64,000 bases of DNA from Hyphomicrobiales bacterium. GTDB lineage: Bacteria; Pseudomonadota; Alphaproteobacteria; Rhizobiales; Rhizobiaceae. Position numbers and translations under genes: made by a program. Numbering within the stretch: position 1 is the stretch's first letter; each line of letters opens with the position of its first letter. Shown here piece after piece: positions 28,761 to 38,990 of the stretch. Where the stretch lies: positions 496,001 to 560,000 of the forward strand of contig UBZT01000009.1 of NCBI GenBank assembly GCA_900470155.1. Direction: 5' to 3'. Below the pieces are notes generated by a model. That model saw nothing but the letters and a program-made list of their open reading frames with translations. It searched no databases and was not told the origin of the DNA.

Positions 28761-29657
28761 ATGCCGCTAGACTGGGATAAGCTGCGTATTTTCCATTCGG
28801 CCGCCGAGGCCGGGTCATTCACCCACGCAGCCGACAAGCTTCACCTGTCCCAGTCCGCGATCAGCCGCCAAGTCTCGGCGCTGGAGCAGGACATCGGCGT
28901 CAAGCTGTTCCACCGCCACGCCCGTGGCCTCATTCTGACCGAACAGGGCGAGCTGCTCTATCGCACAGCCCATGACGTCCTGCTGAAGCTGCAAACGGTC
29001 AAGATGCAGCTGACGGAGACAACTGAAAAGCCAAGCGGCAAACTGCGCGTCACGACCACCGTCGGCCTTGGCCAGGGCTGGCTCACCGATAAGGTGCAGG
29101 AATTCCTGCAGCTCTATCCGGACATGTCAATCCAGCTTCTCCTCGACAATGAGGAGCTGGACGTCAACATGCGTCATGCCGACTGCGCCATTCGTCTGCG
29201 CCAACCGCAACAATCGGACCTCATCCAGCGCAAGCTGTTTACCGTGCACATGCACGTCTATGCGGCACCATCCTATATCAACCGCTACGGCGAGCCACAG
29301 TCGATCGAGGATCTCGACAGCCACAAGATCATTTCCTTCGGCGAGCCAGCACCCAATTATCTGCTCGATGTCAACTGGCTCGAAACGGCGGGCCGGTCGT
29401 CGGACAATGCCCGAATGCCGCATCTGCAGATCAACAGCCAGACATCGATCAAGCGCGCCTGCCTGCTCGGTATCGGCATCGCCATGCTGCCGGACTACAT
29501 CGTCGGACGCGATCCGGGTCTCGTCCAGTTGGCGATCCCCGCCGATATCCCCTCCTTCGACACCTATTTCTGCTATCCGGACGAAATCAAGAACGCGGCA
29601 AAACTCAAGGCTTTCAGAGACTTCATCGTTGCCAAAGCACGCAACTGGAACTTCTGA
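28761..29657 (+). CDS. lsrB: LysR regulator, LsrB/VtlR type
   Basis: A 298-residue LysR regulator. The helix-turn-helix is LDWDKLRIFHSAAEAGSFTHAADKLHLSQSAISRQVSALEQDIGVKLFHRHARGLILTEQG. Its place right behind trxB and before the AbcR-like RNA and an ArsR gene matches lsrB of S. meliloti and vtlR of Brucella, which activate abcR small RNA transcription and affect redox and symbiosis or virulence traits. The start at 28761 has GAGGGGGC upstream. Assignment as LsrB rests on position plus family. Confidence 0.85.
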   Translation: MPLDWDKLRIFHSAAEAGSFTHAADKLHLSQSAISRQVSALEQDIGVKLFHRHARGLILTEQGELLYRTAHDVLLKLQTVKMQLTETTEKPSGKLRVTTTVGLGQGWLTDKVQEFLQLYPDMSIQLLLDNEELDVNMRHADCAIRLRQPQQSDLIQRKLFTVHMHVYAAPSYINRYGEPQSIEDLDSHKIISFGEPAPNYLLDVNWLETAGRSSDNARMPHLQINSQTSIKRACLLGIGIAMLPDYIVGRDPGLVQLAIPADIPSFDTYFCYPDEIKNAAKLKAFRDFIVAKARNWNF

Positions 29658-29749
29658 GCGTCGGAGCAATGCAGTCTTTTTCAGGCTGAAAAGTTAAGAC
29701 TTGCGTTTGACGCATGACTGACATGCATAAAAAAGCATTGTTCACTGCA

Positions 29750-29890
29750 CAAAAAACCACCATATCGCACTCAGCTGATGCATATGGTGGCTTTTTCCTC
29801 CCAGTTCCACCGCAGCAGCTGTTCCCCTCTGGAGGTTTTTAACCTTCACACTTTAAAGGGCCCTGGTTTTTCCAGTGGCCCTCTTTTTTT
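29750..29890 (+). ncRNA. abcR: AbcR (alpha-r15 family) trans-acting small RNA
   Basis: A stem-loop CCACCATAT (29757-29765)/ATATGGTGG (29782-29790), then an unpaired pyrimidine stretch TTTTTCCTCCCAGTTCC, then a strong terminator stem AGGGCC...GGCCCT (29857-29882) ending in T7. AbcR RNAs use CTCCC-type single-stranded motifs to block ribosome binding sites of ABC importer mRNAs with Hfq. The interval is between lsrB and an ArsR gene, where abcR copies lie in related genomes. The transcript 5' end is a guess. An ATGC-N8-GCAT dyad (29723-29738) could be the LsrB site. Confidence 0.7.
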
Positions 29891-29964
29891 GCCAAATTTA
29901 CGATCGCTTTTCTGAGACGTCCACATTCGGCCAAGGGCTTCGGTCTTTTTGACATGCCGAAAAC

Positions 29965-29992
29965 TTGACGATAATCAATATTAGCCTATGTC
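29965..29992 (+). promoter_or_regulatory. Promoter of the ArsR-nemA unit
   Basis: TTGACG (29965-29970) and TATGTC (29987-29992) with a 16-base spacer. A transcript beginning near 29999 leaves a short leader before the TTG start codon. Confidence 0.45.
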
Positions 29993-30024
29993 ACATGCGT
30001 AACTTACACGGAGGAGAAATCTCT

Positions 30025-30312
30025 TTGGAAGACGTCATGAAGGCGCTGGCCCATCCGGCGCGGCTTGAAATGCTCATCTGGTTGAAGGATCCGCTCGAAT
30101 ATTTCGGCGTCGCCAGCGAAGAAGCCAAAGAGGGCATCAGCGCAGGACAGTTTGAACGATCCGGTTTGTCCCAATCTGCAGTCTCCGCTCACCTCGCCAC
30201 ACTCCAGCGAGCCGGCCTGATCGCGTCCAAACGCGTGGGTCAGCGTGTGCTTTACAGGCGCAACGAACAGAGCATTTCCGAGTTTATTCAGGACTTGAAC
30301 AGTAAGCTTTGA
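30025..30312 (+). CDS. ArsR family transcriptional regulator
   Basis: A 95-residue winged-helix protein: EDVMKALAHPARLEMLIWLKDP at the N-terminus and the recognition helix in SGLSQSAVSAHLATLQRAGLI. A TTG at 30025 is selected as the start because GGAGGAG lies nine bases before it; in-frame upstream options (29965, 29995) lie within the promoter or lack a binding site. It has no cysteine at all, so direct metal or thiol sensing is unlikely. It sits 64 bases before nemA, which it may regulate. Confidence 0.85.
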   Translation: MEDVMKALAHPARLEMLIWLKDPLEYFGVASEEAKEGISAGQFERSGLSQSAVSAHLATLQRAGLIASKRVGQRVLYRRNEQSISEFIQDLNSKL

Positions 30313-30376
30313 AACCCCAAATGGGAATTTCCAATGCTCCTCCCCTCCCATCATTGGAAAACTCCCGAGAGGTTTC

Positions 30377-31477
30377 ATGTCCAAGCTTTTTCAATCGACC
30401 ACCGTGGGCGATATTGCCGTAGCCAACCGCGTTGCCATGGCACCGCTGACCCGCAACCGTTCCCCAGGTGCCGTTCCGAACGATCTCAACGTCGAGTATT
30501 ATCGCCAGCGCGCCGGTGCGGGCCTGATCATCACCGAAGGCACGGCCATCACCCATCAGGGTCAGGGCTACGCCGATGTTCCGGGCCTCTATCTGCCGGA
30601 AGCCATCGAAGGCTGGAAACGCGTTACTAACGCGGTGCATGAAGCTGGCGGCAAGATCGTCACCCAGATCTGGCATGTCGGCCGCATCTCGCACACCTCG
30701 CTTCAGCCGAATGGCGGCAAGCCGGTGGCGCCCTCGGCCATCCAGGCGAAGTCCAAGACCTACATCCTGAACGCCGATGGCACCGGCGCATTTGCCGAGA
30801 CGTCGGAGCCACGTGCACTGGAACTGAACGAGATTCCGGGCCTGCTGGAAGACTATCGCAAGGCCGCCCGTGCCGCGATCGATGCCGGCTTCGACGGCGT
30901 CGAGATCCATGCCGCCAACGGTTATCTGCTCGAGCAGTTCATGCGTTCCAGCAGCAACCAGCGCACGGACGCCTATGGCGGCTCGATCGACAACCGTATC
31001 CGCCTGACGCTGGAGGTCGCCGAAGCCGTAGCCAAGGAAATCGGCGGCGGTCGCACCGGCATCCGCATTTCGCCAACCACCCCGGCCAATGACGTATCCG
31101 ATCCCGATCCGACGGCTGTCTACACGGCCCTGGTCGAAAAACTGGCCGCCTATGACCTCGCCTTCATCCACGTCGTCGAAGGCGCGACCGGCGGCCCGCG
31201 TGACGTTCTGCCCTTCGACTGGGCAGCCCTTAAGGCAGCCTACCGCGCCAAGGGTGGCAAGGGTGTCTGGATGGTCAACAACGGTTATGACCGCGAAGCG
31301 GCGATCGAAGCCGTTGAAAGCGGCTATGCCGATGTCGTCGCCTTCGGCAAGCCTTTCATCGCCAACCCCGATCTGGTCCGTCGCCTGAAGGAAGAAGCCC
31401 CGCTCAACGAGGTTGATAGCTCGACGTTTTACGGCGGCGGTGAGCAGGGTTACACCACCTACCCGGCGCTCGCCTGA
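30377..31477 (+). CDS. nemA: Old yellow enzyme family alkene reductase (NemA-like)
   Basis: A 366-residue FMN TIM-barrel flavoprotein that reduces activated C=C bonds, such as in N-ethylmaleimide and nitro esters, with NADPH. VAMAPLTRNRSPGAVPNDLNVEYYRQRAG holds the FMN-contacting N-terminus; IWHVGRISH and the catalytic-loop VEIHAANGYLLEQFMRSSSNQRTDAYGG follow. FGKPFIANPDLVRRL closes the FMN phosphate site. Length is typical. A terminator follows. It is downstream of a small ArsR gene and could be controlled by it. Confidence 0.93.
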   Translation: MSKLFQSTTVGDIAVANRVAMAPLTRNRSPGAVPNDLNVEYYRQRAGAGLIITEGTAITHQGQGYADVPGLYLPEAIEGWKRVTNAVHEAGGKIVTQIWHVGRISHTSLQPNGGKPVAPSAIQAKSKTYILNADGTGAFAETSEPRALELNEIPGLLEDYRKAARAAIDAGFDGVEIHAANGYLLEQFMRSSSNQRTDAYGGSIDNRIRLTLEVAEAVAKEIGGGRTGIRISPTTPANDVSDPDPTAVYTALVEKLAAYDLAFIHVVEGATGGPRDVLPFDWAALKAAYRAKGGKGVWMVNNGYDREAAIEAVESGYADVVAFGKPFIANPDLVRRLKEEAPLNEVDSSTFYGGGEQGYTTYPALA

Positions 31478-31490
31478 TTTAGCCAATGAA

Positions 31491-31526
31491 ACCAAAGCCC
31501 CGGCTCGCGCTGGGGCTTTGGTGTTT
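31491..31526 (+). terminator. Intrinsic terminator after nemA
   Basis: ACCAAAGCCCC (31491-31501) and GGGGCTTTGGT (31512-31522) are perfectly complementary with a 10-base loop and are followed by GTTTTC. The A/T-rich outer stem lets it work on the minus strand as well, for the convergent membrane-protein gene. Confidence 0.9.
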
Positions 31527-31538
31527 TCTCCCTGATTT

Positions 31539-31925
31539 TCAAGGCTTCCTGAGGCTCGCCCTTGCCAAGGCAATTGCGACACCGTCCATCGCCAGGCCAT
31601 TCAGCGGATGCAAAGCCCCCACGTAGGGGATTGCCGAGCCAATTGCAGCCAGGGTGACTTGAACCACATAGAGCCCCGCCAACATGCCGGCCGGCCTCCG
31701 CAAGTCCACAAGAGCGGGGGCCATAAAAGCGAGACACAGCATCAGCAGGATCGGCAGGGACAGCAGCCCGCCCATCATCGCATGCAGACCCCAGCCGTCT
31801 CCGGCCCCGAACACGGCCATGCCTGCCAGATAGAACTGTCCGCCGATGCCGATAATGGTCAGGACCGCCAAAGCCGTAAACCCAGTACGCCAATGACCCG
31901 TTTCAACGGTTACTGATGCTGTCAT
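31539..31925 (-). CDS. Small four-helix membrane protein
   Basis: A 128-residue integral membrane protein with four hydrophobic stretches starting about residues 14, 45, 75 and 95. GIGGQFYLAGMAVFG and HAMMGGLLSLPILLML are reminiscent of the DUF6220 family, but I cannot be sure. GGAGGCAGG lies before the ATG. It begins inside the last codons of the upstream epimerase gene (ATGA overlap), so the two are translationally coupled and probably regulated together. Confidence 0.75.
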   Translation of the reverse strand: MTASVTVETGHWRTGFTALAVLTIIGIGGQFYLAGMAVFGAGDGWGLHAMMGGLLSLPILLMLCLAFMAPALVDLRRPAGMLAGLYVVQVTLAAIGSAIPYVGALHPLNGLAMDGVAIALARASLRKP

Positions 31926-32959
31926 CGTCCTGCCTCCGATGCCCCTAGGCCGAGGCGCGAACCTTTTTTCGGGGACGAAGGCTCTCCAAGACAGCCGAGG
32001 CTCGTTAAGGTCGCCGTGACCGCAAGATCGATCGGCGTATGCGGTTCTTCGCCCAGAACGGCCCTCAGCCGCGTGTTGTCGAGACGGATCGTCTCGCGCC
32101 AAAGATAGCGCATCTCGTGTATCTCCCGGAGCAAGGGCATGAATGGACGCGCCAAACCGGCCAAAGCCCAAGGGAAAGACCAGACGCGGATATCGGGCTC
32201 CCCGACAACACGACGGATCGCGCCGGCCATCTGCAGCCCATCTTCGTCGAAGAAACCGTCCATGTGGTAGCGTGCAAAAGCCGGCAAACGGTCTGCCCGC
32301 TCCAGAAGCCGCAGGAATGTCTCCGCCACATCCGGCAGATAGGCCCAGGCATGTCCCGCACCCTGTCTTCCGGGATTGATCACGAACCGGACCGGCTTTC
32401 CTGGCTTGATCAATCCTTGTGCAAACCAGTTGTTGCCCGCATTCGGCCCAAAGAAATCCCCTGCGCGGACGAGAATGACCTGTGTGCCGTCACGCGCCGC
32501 GGCTTCCAACCTACGCTCAAGCTCGACGCGGATCCGGCCCTTGGAGGTCAGCGGAGCCTGAAGGCTGTCCTCGACCAGAAGCGGGAAGCTGTCCGGACCG
32601 AAATTGTAGATCGTCCCTGGCATCAGTATCCGCGCACCAACCGCTTGCGCGGCGGCGATGGTATTGTCGATCATCGGCAGCACCAGTTCTCCCCAGTTCC
32701 GATAACCGGGCGGATTGACACCATGCACGACAACACCTGCCCCTTCGGCGGCGGCCCGCACATCCGCCGCATTCATCGCATCGCCCTTGACCCACTCATA
32801 GGCCGGATGGGTCTTGGCAAGCTGCTCGGGACGCCGATGCATCGCGCGGACACGGTAGCCCCTCCTCACCAGGGCTTCAGCCAGCGCGCCACCAACGCCG
32901 CCTGTGGCACCGAGGACCAGTGCAAGCGGCTGTTCTAGAAAACGAGGGGGATAGGTCAT
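31922..32959 (-). CDS. NAD(P)-dependent epimerase/dehydratase family protein
   Basis: A 345-residue extended-SDR protein. LALVLGATGGVGGALAEALVRRGYRVRAMHR is the nucleotide-binding Rossmann start (GxxGxxG). A YNFGPDSFP segment near the position of the catalytic YxxxK is present but no clear YxxxK is seen, so it may act as a sensor or atypical reductase. AAGGAGC precedes the ATG. It is divergent from a LysR gene 90 bases away, a common arrangement for LysR-controlled targets. Confidence 0.8.
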   Translation of the reverse strand: MTYPPRFLEQPLALVLGATGGVGGALAEALVRRGYRVRAMHRRPEQLAKTHPAYEWVKGDAMNAADVRAAAEGAGVVVHGVNPPGYRNWGELVLPMIDNTIAAAQAVGARILMPGTIYNFGPDSFPLLVEDSLQAPLTSKGRIRVELERRLEAAARDGTQVILVRAGDFFGPNAGNNWFAQGLIKPGKPVRFVINPGRQGAGHAWAYLPDVAETFLRLLERADRLPAFARYHMDGFFDEDGLQMAGAIRRVVGEPDIRVWSFPWALAGLARPFMPLLREIHEMRYLWRETIRLDNTRLRAVLGEEPHTPIDLAVTATLTSLGCLGEPSSPKKGSRLGLGASEAGR

Positions 32960-33018
32960 GTTTGCTCCTTCAATGAACTGGGCAAACAATGACACCGACA
33001 AACGACATTCAGAATTGT

Positions 33019-33032
33019 CTATTTTTATAGAT
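33019..33032. promoter_or_regulatory. Dyad between epimerase and LysR genes
   Basis: TCTAT and ATAGA are perfect arms around TTTT in the 90-base divergent gap. A LysR protein encoded next door would be expected to bind here. Confidence 0.4.
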
Positions 33033-33049
33033 CAGCTATACTTTTATGT

Positions 33050-33943
33050 ATGGCAATCGATCGCGTTAGCTGGGACTATTACCGCACCTTCCTCGCCGTA
33101 CTGCAGACCGGCTCCTTGTCGGCTGCCGCGCGCAGTCTCGGCCTGACGCAGCCGACGACCGGGCGGCATATCGAGGCGCTGGAGGACGCCTTTGGTGCAG
33201 CGCTCTTCCTGCGCGGTCCGCAAGGCCTGCTGCCGACTGACAAGGCCCTGTCGATGCGTGGCCATGCCGAGACAATGGCCGCCATGTCATCCTCCCTGTC
33301 GCGCATCGCTTCTGGTGACATGGCTGATGTCCGCGGCACAGTGCGCATCAGCGCCGCCGAGGTGATCGCCGTTGAAACGCTGCCGAAAATTCTGGCCGAA
33401 CTTTTGGAGAGGCATCCCGGTCTGGAAATCGAGCTCTCCGCATCCGATGCCGTCGAAGATCTGCTGCAGCAGGAAGCGGACATCGCCATCCGTATGATAC
33501 GCCCGGTCCAGGCGGCACTCGTCAGCCGGCGCGTCGGTGTTGTCGCGCTTGGCTTTCATGCCCATCGCAGCTATCTCGACCGCCATGGCACGCCACAGTC
33601 CACCGCTGAACTCGCGGCACATCGCCTGATCGGCTTCGACAAGCAACTGGCTTATATCCGCGACCTGCTCAAGGCGCGGCCCGACATTGCCAACATCCAC
33701 TTCAATGTCCGGGCCGACAGCAATCTGGTACAATTGGCGGCAATCCGCGCCGGTCTGGGCATCGGCGTCTGCCAGACGTCCATCGCAGCCCGCGACCCGG
33801 ATCTGGTCGAGATCCTGCCTGGCGCATTGGGCATCGGCCTGGAAACCTTCGTCGTCATGCATCAAAGCCTGAAGACCACGCCGCGTTACCGCGCGACCTA
33901 CAACGCTCTCGTCGACGGCCTCGCGTCCATCGTCTCGCGATAG
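33050..33943 (+). CDS. LysR family transcriptional regulator
   Basis: A 297-residue LysR protein. Its helix-turn-helix is VSWDYYRTFLAVLQTGSLSAAARSLGLTQPTTGRHIEALEDAFGAALFLRGPQG, and residues 90-295 form the substrate-binding-like effector domain. It is read divergently from the epimerase/membrane-protein pair and is likely their regulator. The effector is unknown. The start overlaps a TATG-rich AT run without a clear ribosome binding site, but no better codon is available. Confidence 0.9.
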   Translation: MAIDRVSWDYYRTFLAVLQTGSLSAAARSLGLTQPTTGRHIEALEDAFGAALFLRGPQGLLPTDKALSMRGHAETMAAMSSSLSRIASGDMADVRGTVRISAAEVIAVETLPKILAELLERHPGLEIELSASDAVEDLLQQEADIAIRMIRPVQAALVSRRVGVVALGFHAHRSYLDRHGTPQSTAELAAHRLIGFDKQLAYIRDLLKARPDIANIHFNVRADSNLVQLAAIRAGLGIGVCQTSIAARDPDLVEILPGALGIGLETFVVMHQSLKTTPRYRATYNALVDGLASIVSR

Positions 33944-34071
33944 CAATGTCGAGACTTGATCCTGAACGTGAAGAACCGCCGCCTGTTTCAAAACATCAAC
34001 ACACGGCCCAAGCGTGAAGAAGGCCCGCTAGCCGGTTGATCGGATTCACGAAACGACTGGCGCTATCGGCA

Positions 34072-34341
34072 TCACAGCTGTGAAGGCGCCTCGGGGACAT
34101 AGGCATCGACGACCTCGATTTCAGGTCGATCGCCACCGTCACTGTATTCCTCCAGCCAGCGACCGCTTTCGTCCTGAAAGCTGATCGTTACCGGTTCGTC
34201 GCCGACCTGCTGCTCGGCCACCACGATCCGGACGGCCTCCAGCGCCTGGTCATGTGTCGCGAACGATTCGGAATAGACGGTACCCAGCCGATAGGCCCAA
34301 CCGCCATCATGCGGCACGATCTCGTAGACAATCTTCACCAT
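34072..34341 (-). CDS. DUF2188-like small protein
   Basis: An 89-residue acidic protein with YEIVPHDGGWAYRLGTVYSESFATHDQALEAVRIVVAEQQ, a pattern typical of DUF2188-like proteins that share a short sheet followed by a helix. GAGGAGAAGG is just before the ATG. The function is unknown. The gene stands alone between two plus-strand genes, with no gene in the gaps (33944-34071 and 34342-34475). Confidence 0.7.
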   Translation of the reverse strand: MVKIVYEIVPHDGGWAYRLGTVYSESFATHDQALEAVRIVVAEQQVGDEPVTISFQDESGRWLEEYSDGGDRPEIEVVDAYVPEAPSQL

Positions 34342-34475
34342 GGCCTTCTCCTCTCACGGTAAGATGATTATTCCATCAAAGACGATGCTTCGCAAATGTC
34401 ATGCGGTCACAGGCGCTTGAGCGGAACCTCTGAATGCTTTCGCCGTTGCGCAATACAACCAGGAGGAATGCAAGT

Positions 34476-35609
34476 ATGTCGCTGATCCGCCAGGAACGCT
34501 CCCTGTTGATTCCGATTGTCATGGCAGTCCTCGCATATCTTTTCGAACACGCGATCCTTGAGACAGGCCAGGCCGCCTCCCTCATCGGGGCTGCCCTGCT
34601 GATCGGCGCGATCGTCATCGCCTCGATGCGCGTGGCCCATCACGCCGAAATCCTCGCCCTCAAGGTGGGCGACCCCTACGGCACGATGATCCTGACCCTT
34701 TCCGCGGTCGCGGTGGAAGTGATCATCCTGGCGATCATGATGAACAACGAGGCCTCCCCGACGCTGGTGCGCGACACAATCTATTCCGCCGTCATGCTCG
34801 ATATAAACGGCATTCTCGGCCTTGCCGCCCTGATCGGCGGACTGAAACACGGCGAGCAGCCCTACAATGACGATTCCGGCAAGACCTATGGCGTGATGAT
34901 CCTGACTGCCATGGGAATTTCCATGATCGTGCCCGAATTCATCCCCCGCGACAAATGGCAGTATTATTCGCTCTATACGATCTTCGCGATGATCGCCCTT
35001 TATGCGCTTTTCCTGCGCATGCAGGTCGGCACCCATAGCTACTTCTTCTCCTATAGCTATCCGACCCGGCAGCCGCCTGTCGAAGAAAGCATGTCGGCAG
35101 AAGACGGCATCCCCTCTCAGGGGGCATCCCACGCGCCAGTGCATGCACATTCACAATCGACCGCCACTTCCATCGCCGTGATCCTTTTCGGCGTCGTCCT
35201 AATCGGTGGCCTTGCGGAGTTCATGTCGGTGATGGCAGACGCCGGACTGGAAGGCACCGGCGCGCCGGTGGCGCTGACCGCCATTCTCGTCGCGTCTATT
35301 TCCGCAGCGCCCGAAATCCTCACCGCCCTCCGCGCCGCCCTCAACAACCGCATGCAGGCCACCGTCAACATTGCCATGGGTGCCTCGCTTTCGACGGTCA
35401 TTCTCACGGTTCCGGTGATGGAGGGAATTGCCCTTTACACCGGTCAACCTTTCGTGATGGCGATGACCCCTGTCCAGACCACCATGGTCGCAATCACCCT
35501 GATAGCCGCTGCCATCAACCTCAATGATGGCGAAACCAATGCCATTGAAGGCATGACGCATTTCATCTTGTTCACGACCTTCATCATGCTGTCCTTCATC
35601 GGCCTGTGA
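34476..35609 (+). CDS. chaA: Calcium/proton antiporter, ChaA-like
   Basis: A 377-residue membrane protein with about 11 hydrophobic segments in two inverted repeats. Each repeat holds the acidic CaCA-type motif: GTMILTLSAVAVEVIILAIM in the first half, and ASISAAPEILTALRAALNNRMQATVNIAMGASLSTVILTVP in the second. A His-rich cytosolic loop (about residues 200-230) with HAPVHAHSQS lies between them. It exports Ca2+ or Na+ in exchange for H+. The strong AGGAGG site fixes the ATG at 34476. It lies directly before opgC but is separated by 178 bases. Confidence 0.88.
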   Translation: MSLIRQERSLLIPIVMAVLAYLFEHAILETGQAASLIGAALLIGAIVIASMRVAHHAEILALKVGDPYGTMILTLSAVAVEVIILAIMMNNEASPTLVRDTIYSAVMLDINGILGLAALIGGLKHGEQPYNDDSGKTYGVMILTAMGISMIVPEFIPRDKWQYYSLYTIFAMIALYALFLRMQVGTHSYFFSYSYPTRQPPVEESMSAEDGIPSQGASHAPVHAHSQSTATSIAVILFGVVLIGGLAEFMSVMADAGLEGTGAPVALTAILVASISAAPEILTALRAALNNRMQATVNIAMGASLSTVILTVPVMEGIALYTGQPFVMAMTPVQTTMVAITLIAAAINLNDGETNAIEGMTHFILFTTFIMLSFIGL

Positions 35610-35787
35610 GCGCCTTCAGCCTTTGTGCAGCGCACACATAAACCGCAAATCCTTCGGAACTTTTGTGGAAAAACGTCGTTCCTCCAGCGATGGTCAGCCC
35701 GCTTTGGGCCACCCGCCGCATTGTCAACACGATGCGGATGCACATCGCTCCCACAGGTTACCGGGGGGCCAACTCGGGAGTCGAAAC

Positions 35788-36993
35788 GTGAAAAGATTGG
35801 ACGTGATCGACGGCATGCGGGGCTATTTCCTCGTCTTTATGCTGATCAACCATCTGGTATTCACCGGCGGCCTTTGGCTCGTCCAGATCAACCATCGAAA
35901 CCTCGCATTTGTCGAAGATGCCCAGGGATTCGTCTTCCTGTCCGGTCTCCTGATCGGCATGGTCTATGCCCGAAAGATGATGAAAGATGGCTATACTGTC
36001 GGCCGTGACCGGATCTGGTCCCGCGCCCTGGAGCTATATCGCTATGCGATGGGCATCATCCTCGTCATCCTGGGGCTGCAGCTGATTCTGCCGGGCGCCG
36101 GCGTAATCTGGCAGAACTGGCTTGGTCCAACCAAGCTGTTCGACCCGAGCAGTCTCGCACCGGTCGTCACCTTCCTGTTCCAGCCCACCTTCATGGACAT
36201 TCTGCCGCAATACATCATCTACATGGTCTTTGCGCCGATCGTCATCTGGATGTGCCTGCGCGGTCATTGGCTCGGCGTGGCAATTGGCTCGCTTCTCATC
36301 TGGATGGCTGCCCAGCTCGGTCTGCAGCGCGCCCTCACCTATCCGCTCAACGATTGGCTGGCCGGCGCGCCGGACAAGGAAGGCCTGCGGGTCAGCTTCA
36401 ACCTGCTCGGCTGGCAGATCGTCTTCTTTGCCGGCGTGATTGCCGGAAGCCTTACCTCGATGAAACAGATCGAATGGCAGAAGGTGTTCTCTCCGCGCAA
36501 CACCACACTGGCCTGGACCGCCCTTGCAGTCTGCGTGTTTTTCCTGCCGCTGCGCCTGATGACGGCACACGGACTGATGCCGGGTGTCGTTCTGGAAAAA
36601 TTCGGCCTGATGGAAGTGCGCGCCGATTTTGGTCCGGTCTATCTGCTCAACTTCGCCGCCGTCGCCTATGGTATCGCCTGGCTGCTGATCGCCGGTCCGC
36701 GCAGCGAAAATGCGATGGTGCGCCGGATCGCCAATGGACTGACCAGCCTGTTCTCGCTCAGCTTCCTACAACTGCTCGGCCGCCACTCGCTGCAGATCTA
36801 TGTCTGGCATGTGCTGATCGTTTACCTGGTCTACTATCTCGACGGCCGCACCCCGGAACTGTCGCAGCTGACCAAGACGATGATTACCGCCGCAGCCCTC
36901 GCTGCCCTGTTCATCCCGGCCCTGTGGCGCGACCGCGAACGCCTGTTCGGTGAGAGTGCCTACCTCGGCCCGTGGGTGAAGAACACGGCCTAA
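35788..36993 (+). CDS. opgC: OpgC-like membrane acyltransferase
   Basis: A 401-residue integral membrane protein with about 10 transmembrane helices. RLDVIDGMRGYFLVFMLINHLVFTGG at the N-terminus and ALELYRYAMGIILVI are typical of OpgC, which adds succinyl groups to osmoregulated periplasmic glucans (cyclic beta-glucans in rhizobia). A GTG at 35788 with GGGAG seven bases before it is chosen; there is no in-frame ATG close to the conserved start. A bidirectional terminator follows. Confidence 0.85.
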   Translation: MKRLDVIDGMRGYFLVFMLINHLVFTGGLWLVQINHRNLAFVEDAQGFVFLSGLLIGMVYARKMMKDGYTVGRDRIWSRALELYRYAMGIILVILGLQLILPGAGVIWQNWLGPTKLFDPSSLAPVVTFLFQPTFMDILPQYIIYMVFAPIVIWMCLRGHWLGVAIGSLLIWMAAQLGLQRALTYPLNDWLAGAPDKEGLRVSFNLLGWQIVFFAGVIAGSLTSMKQIEWQKVFSPRNTTLAWTALAVCVFFLPLRLMTAHGLMPGVVLEKFGLMEVRADFGPVYLLNFAAVAYGIAWLLIAGPRSENAMVRRIANGLTSLFSLSFLQLLGRHSLQIYVWHVLIVYLVYYLDGRTPELSQLTKTMITAAALAALFIPALWRDRERLFGESAYLGPWVKNTA

Positions 36994-37012
36994 ACGACTC
37001 GTTTGGCTGAAC

Positions 37013-37046
37013 AAAAAAGGCGGGACCGCGAGGCCCCGCCTTTTTG
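37013..37046. terminator. Bidirectional terminator between opgC and aatA
   Basis: AAAAAAGGCGGG and CCCGCCTTTTT form a strong hairpin between the convergent opgC and aspartate aminotransferase genes, with U runs on both strands. Confidence 0.9.
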
Positions 37047-37064
37047 TATGTCATACCGTGCAGC

Positions 37065-38402
<1,338 letters not shown>

Positions 38403-38540
38403 TCAATCTCCCTCACTTGCCGCCGGCACCCATCATGGGAAAGCCGCGACATGAACCGCGCTTCGCCACACTTCGGTCCTGCTAGCGTCGCGAAATGCCA
38501 GTTGTCTGTGCCTGCCCGACAACCATAGGGAAGGTCTGAC

Positions 38541-38990
38541 ATGCGCATGCCCACGAACAAGCCAGTTGATCTCGATTGCGCTACACCGCGCCGACGCACG
38601 CGGCTTGCCGCCATCAAGACCGCCAACGCCAAGATTGTCGCCATTACCGGCCTCGCCGTTGCGCTCGCCATGGCTGCCAATGCGACATCGCCGGTCACGC
38701 CGCCCGCAACCACTCAATCCCGATCGAGTATCGCCGCGACATCAGACAGCCATGGCTCTGGTCCTATCGTTATCCGGCCGCATGGTCCCTTGGCACGCCC
38801 GACGGGAGACCTGGTCAACCAGCCCGGCACGACCGGCACGCGCGACAGGTCCAGCCTCGGGGAAGAGCGCCGCGTGCTGCTCGGCCTGCTACTGCTCTGT
38901 TTTGCGGTCATGAGCATAGGCGGGTTCGGGCTGTGGCGACGCGGCATGGCGGATCTGCTGCAATCCCGTTCGATCAATGATGGCCGCTAA
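38541..38990 (+). CDS. Hypothetical small membrane protein
   Basis: A 149-residue protein without a family I know. It has two hydrophobic segments (about residues 32-50 and 112-130) joined by a Pro/Ser/Thr-rich region, a basic N-terminus and a short cytosolic tail. GGGAAGG lies eight bases before the ATG, which supports it as a real gene. It stands alone between aatA and the PQQ dehydrogenase gene. Confidence 0.5.
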   Translation: MRMPTNKPVDLDCATPRRRTRLAAIKTANAKIVAITGLAVALAMAANATSPVTPPATTQSRSSIAATSDSHGSGPIVIRPHGPLARPTGDLVNQPGTTGTRDRSSLGEERRVLLGLLLLCFAVMSIGGFGLWRRGMADLLQSRSINDGR

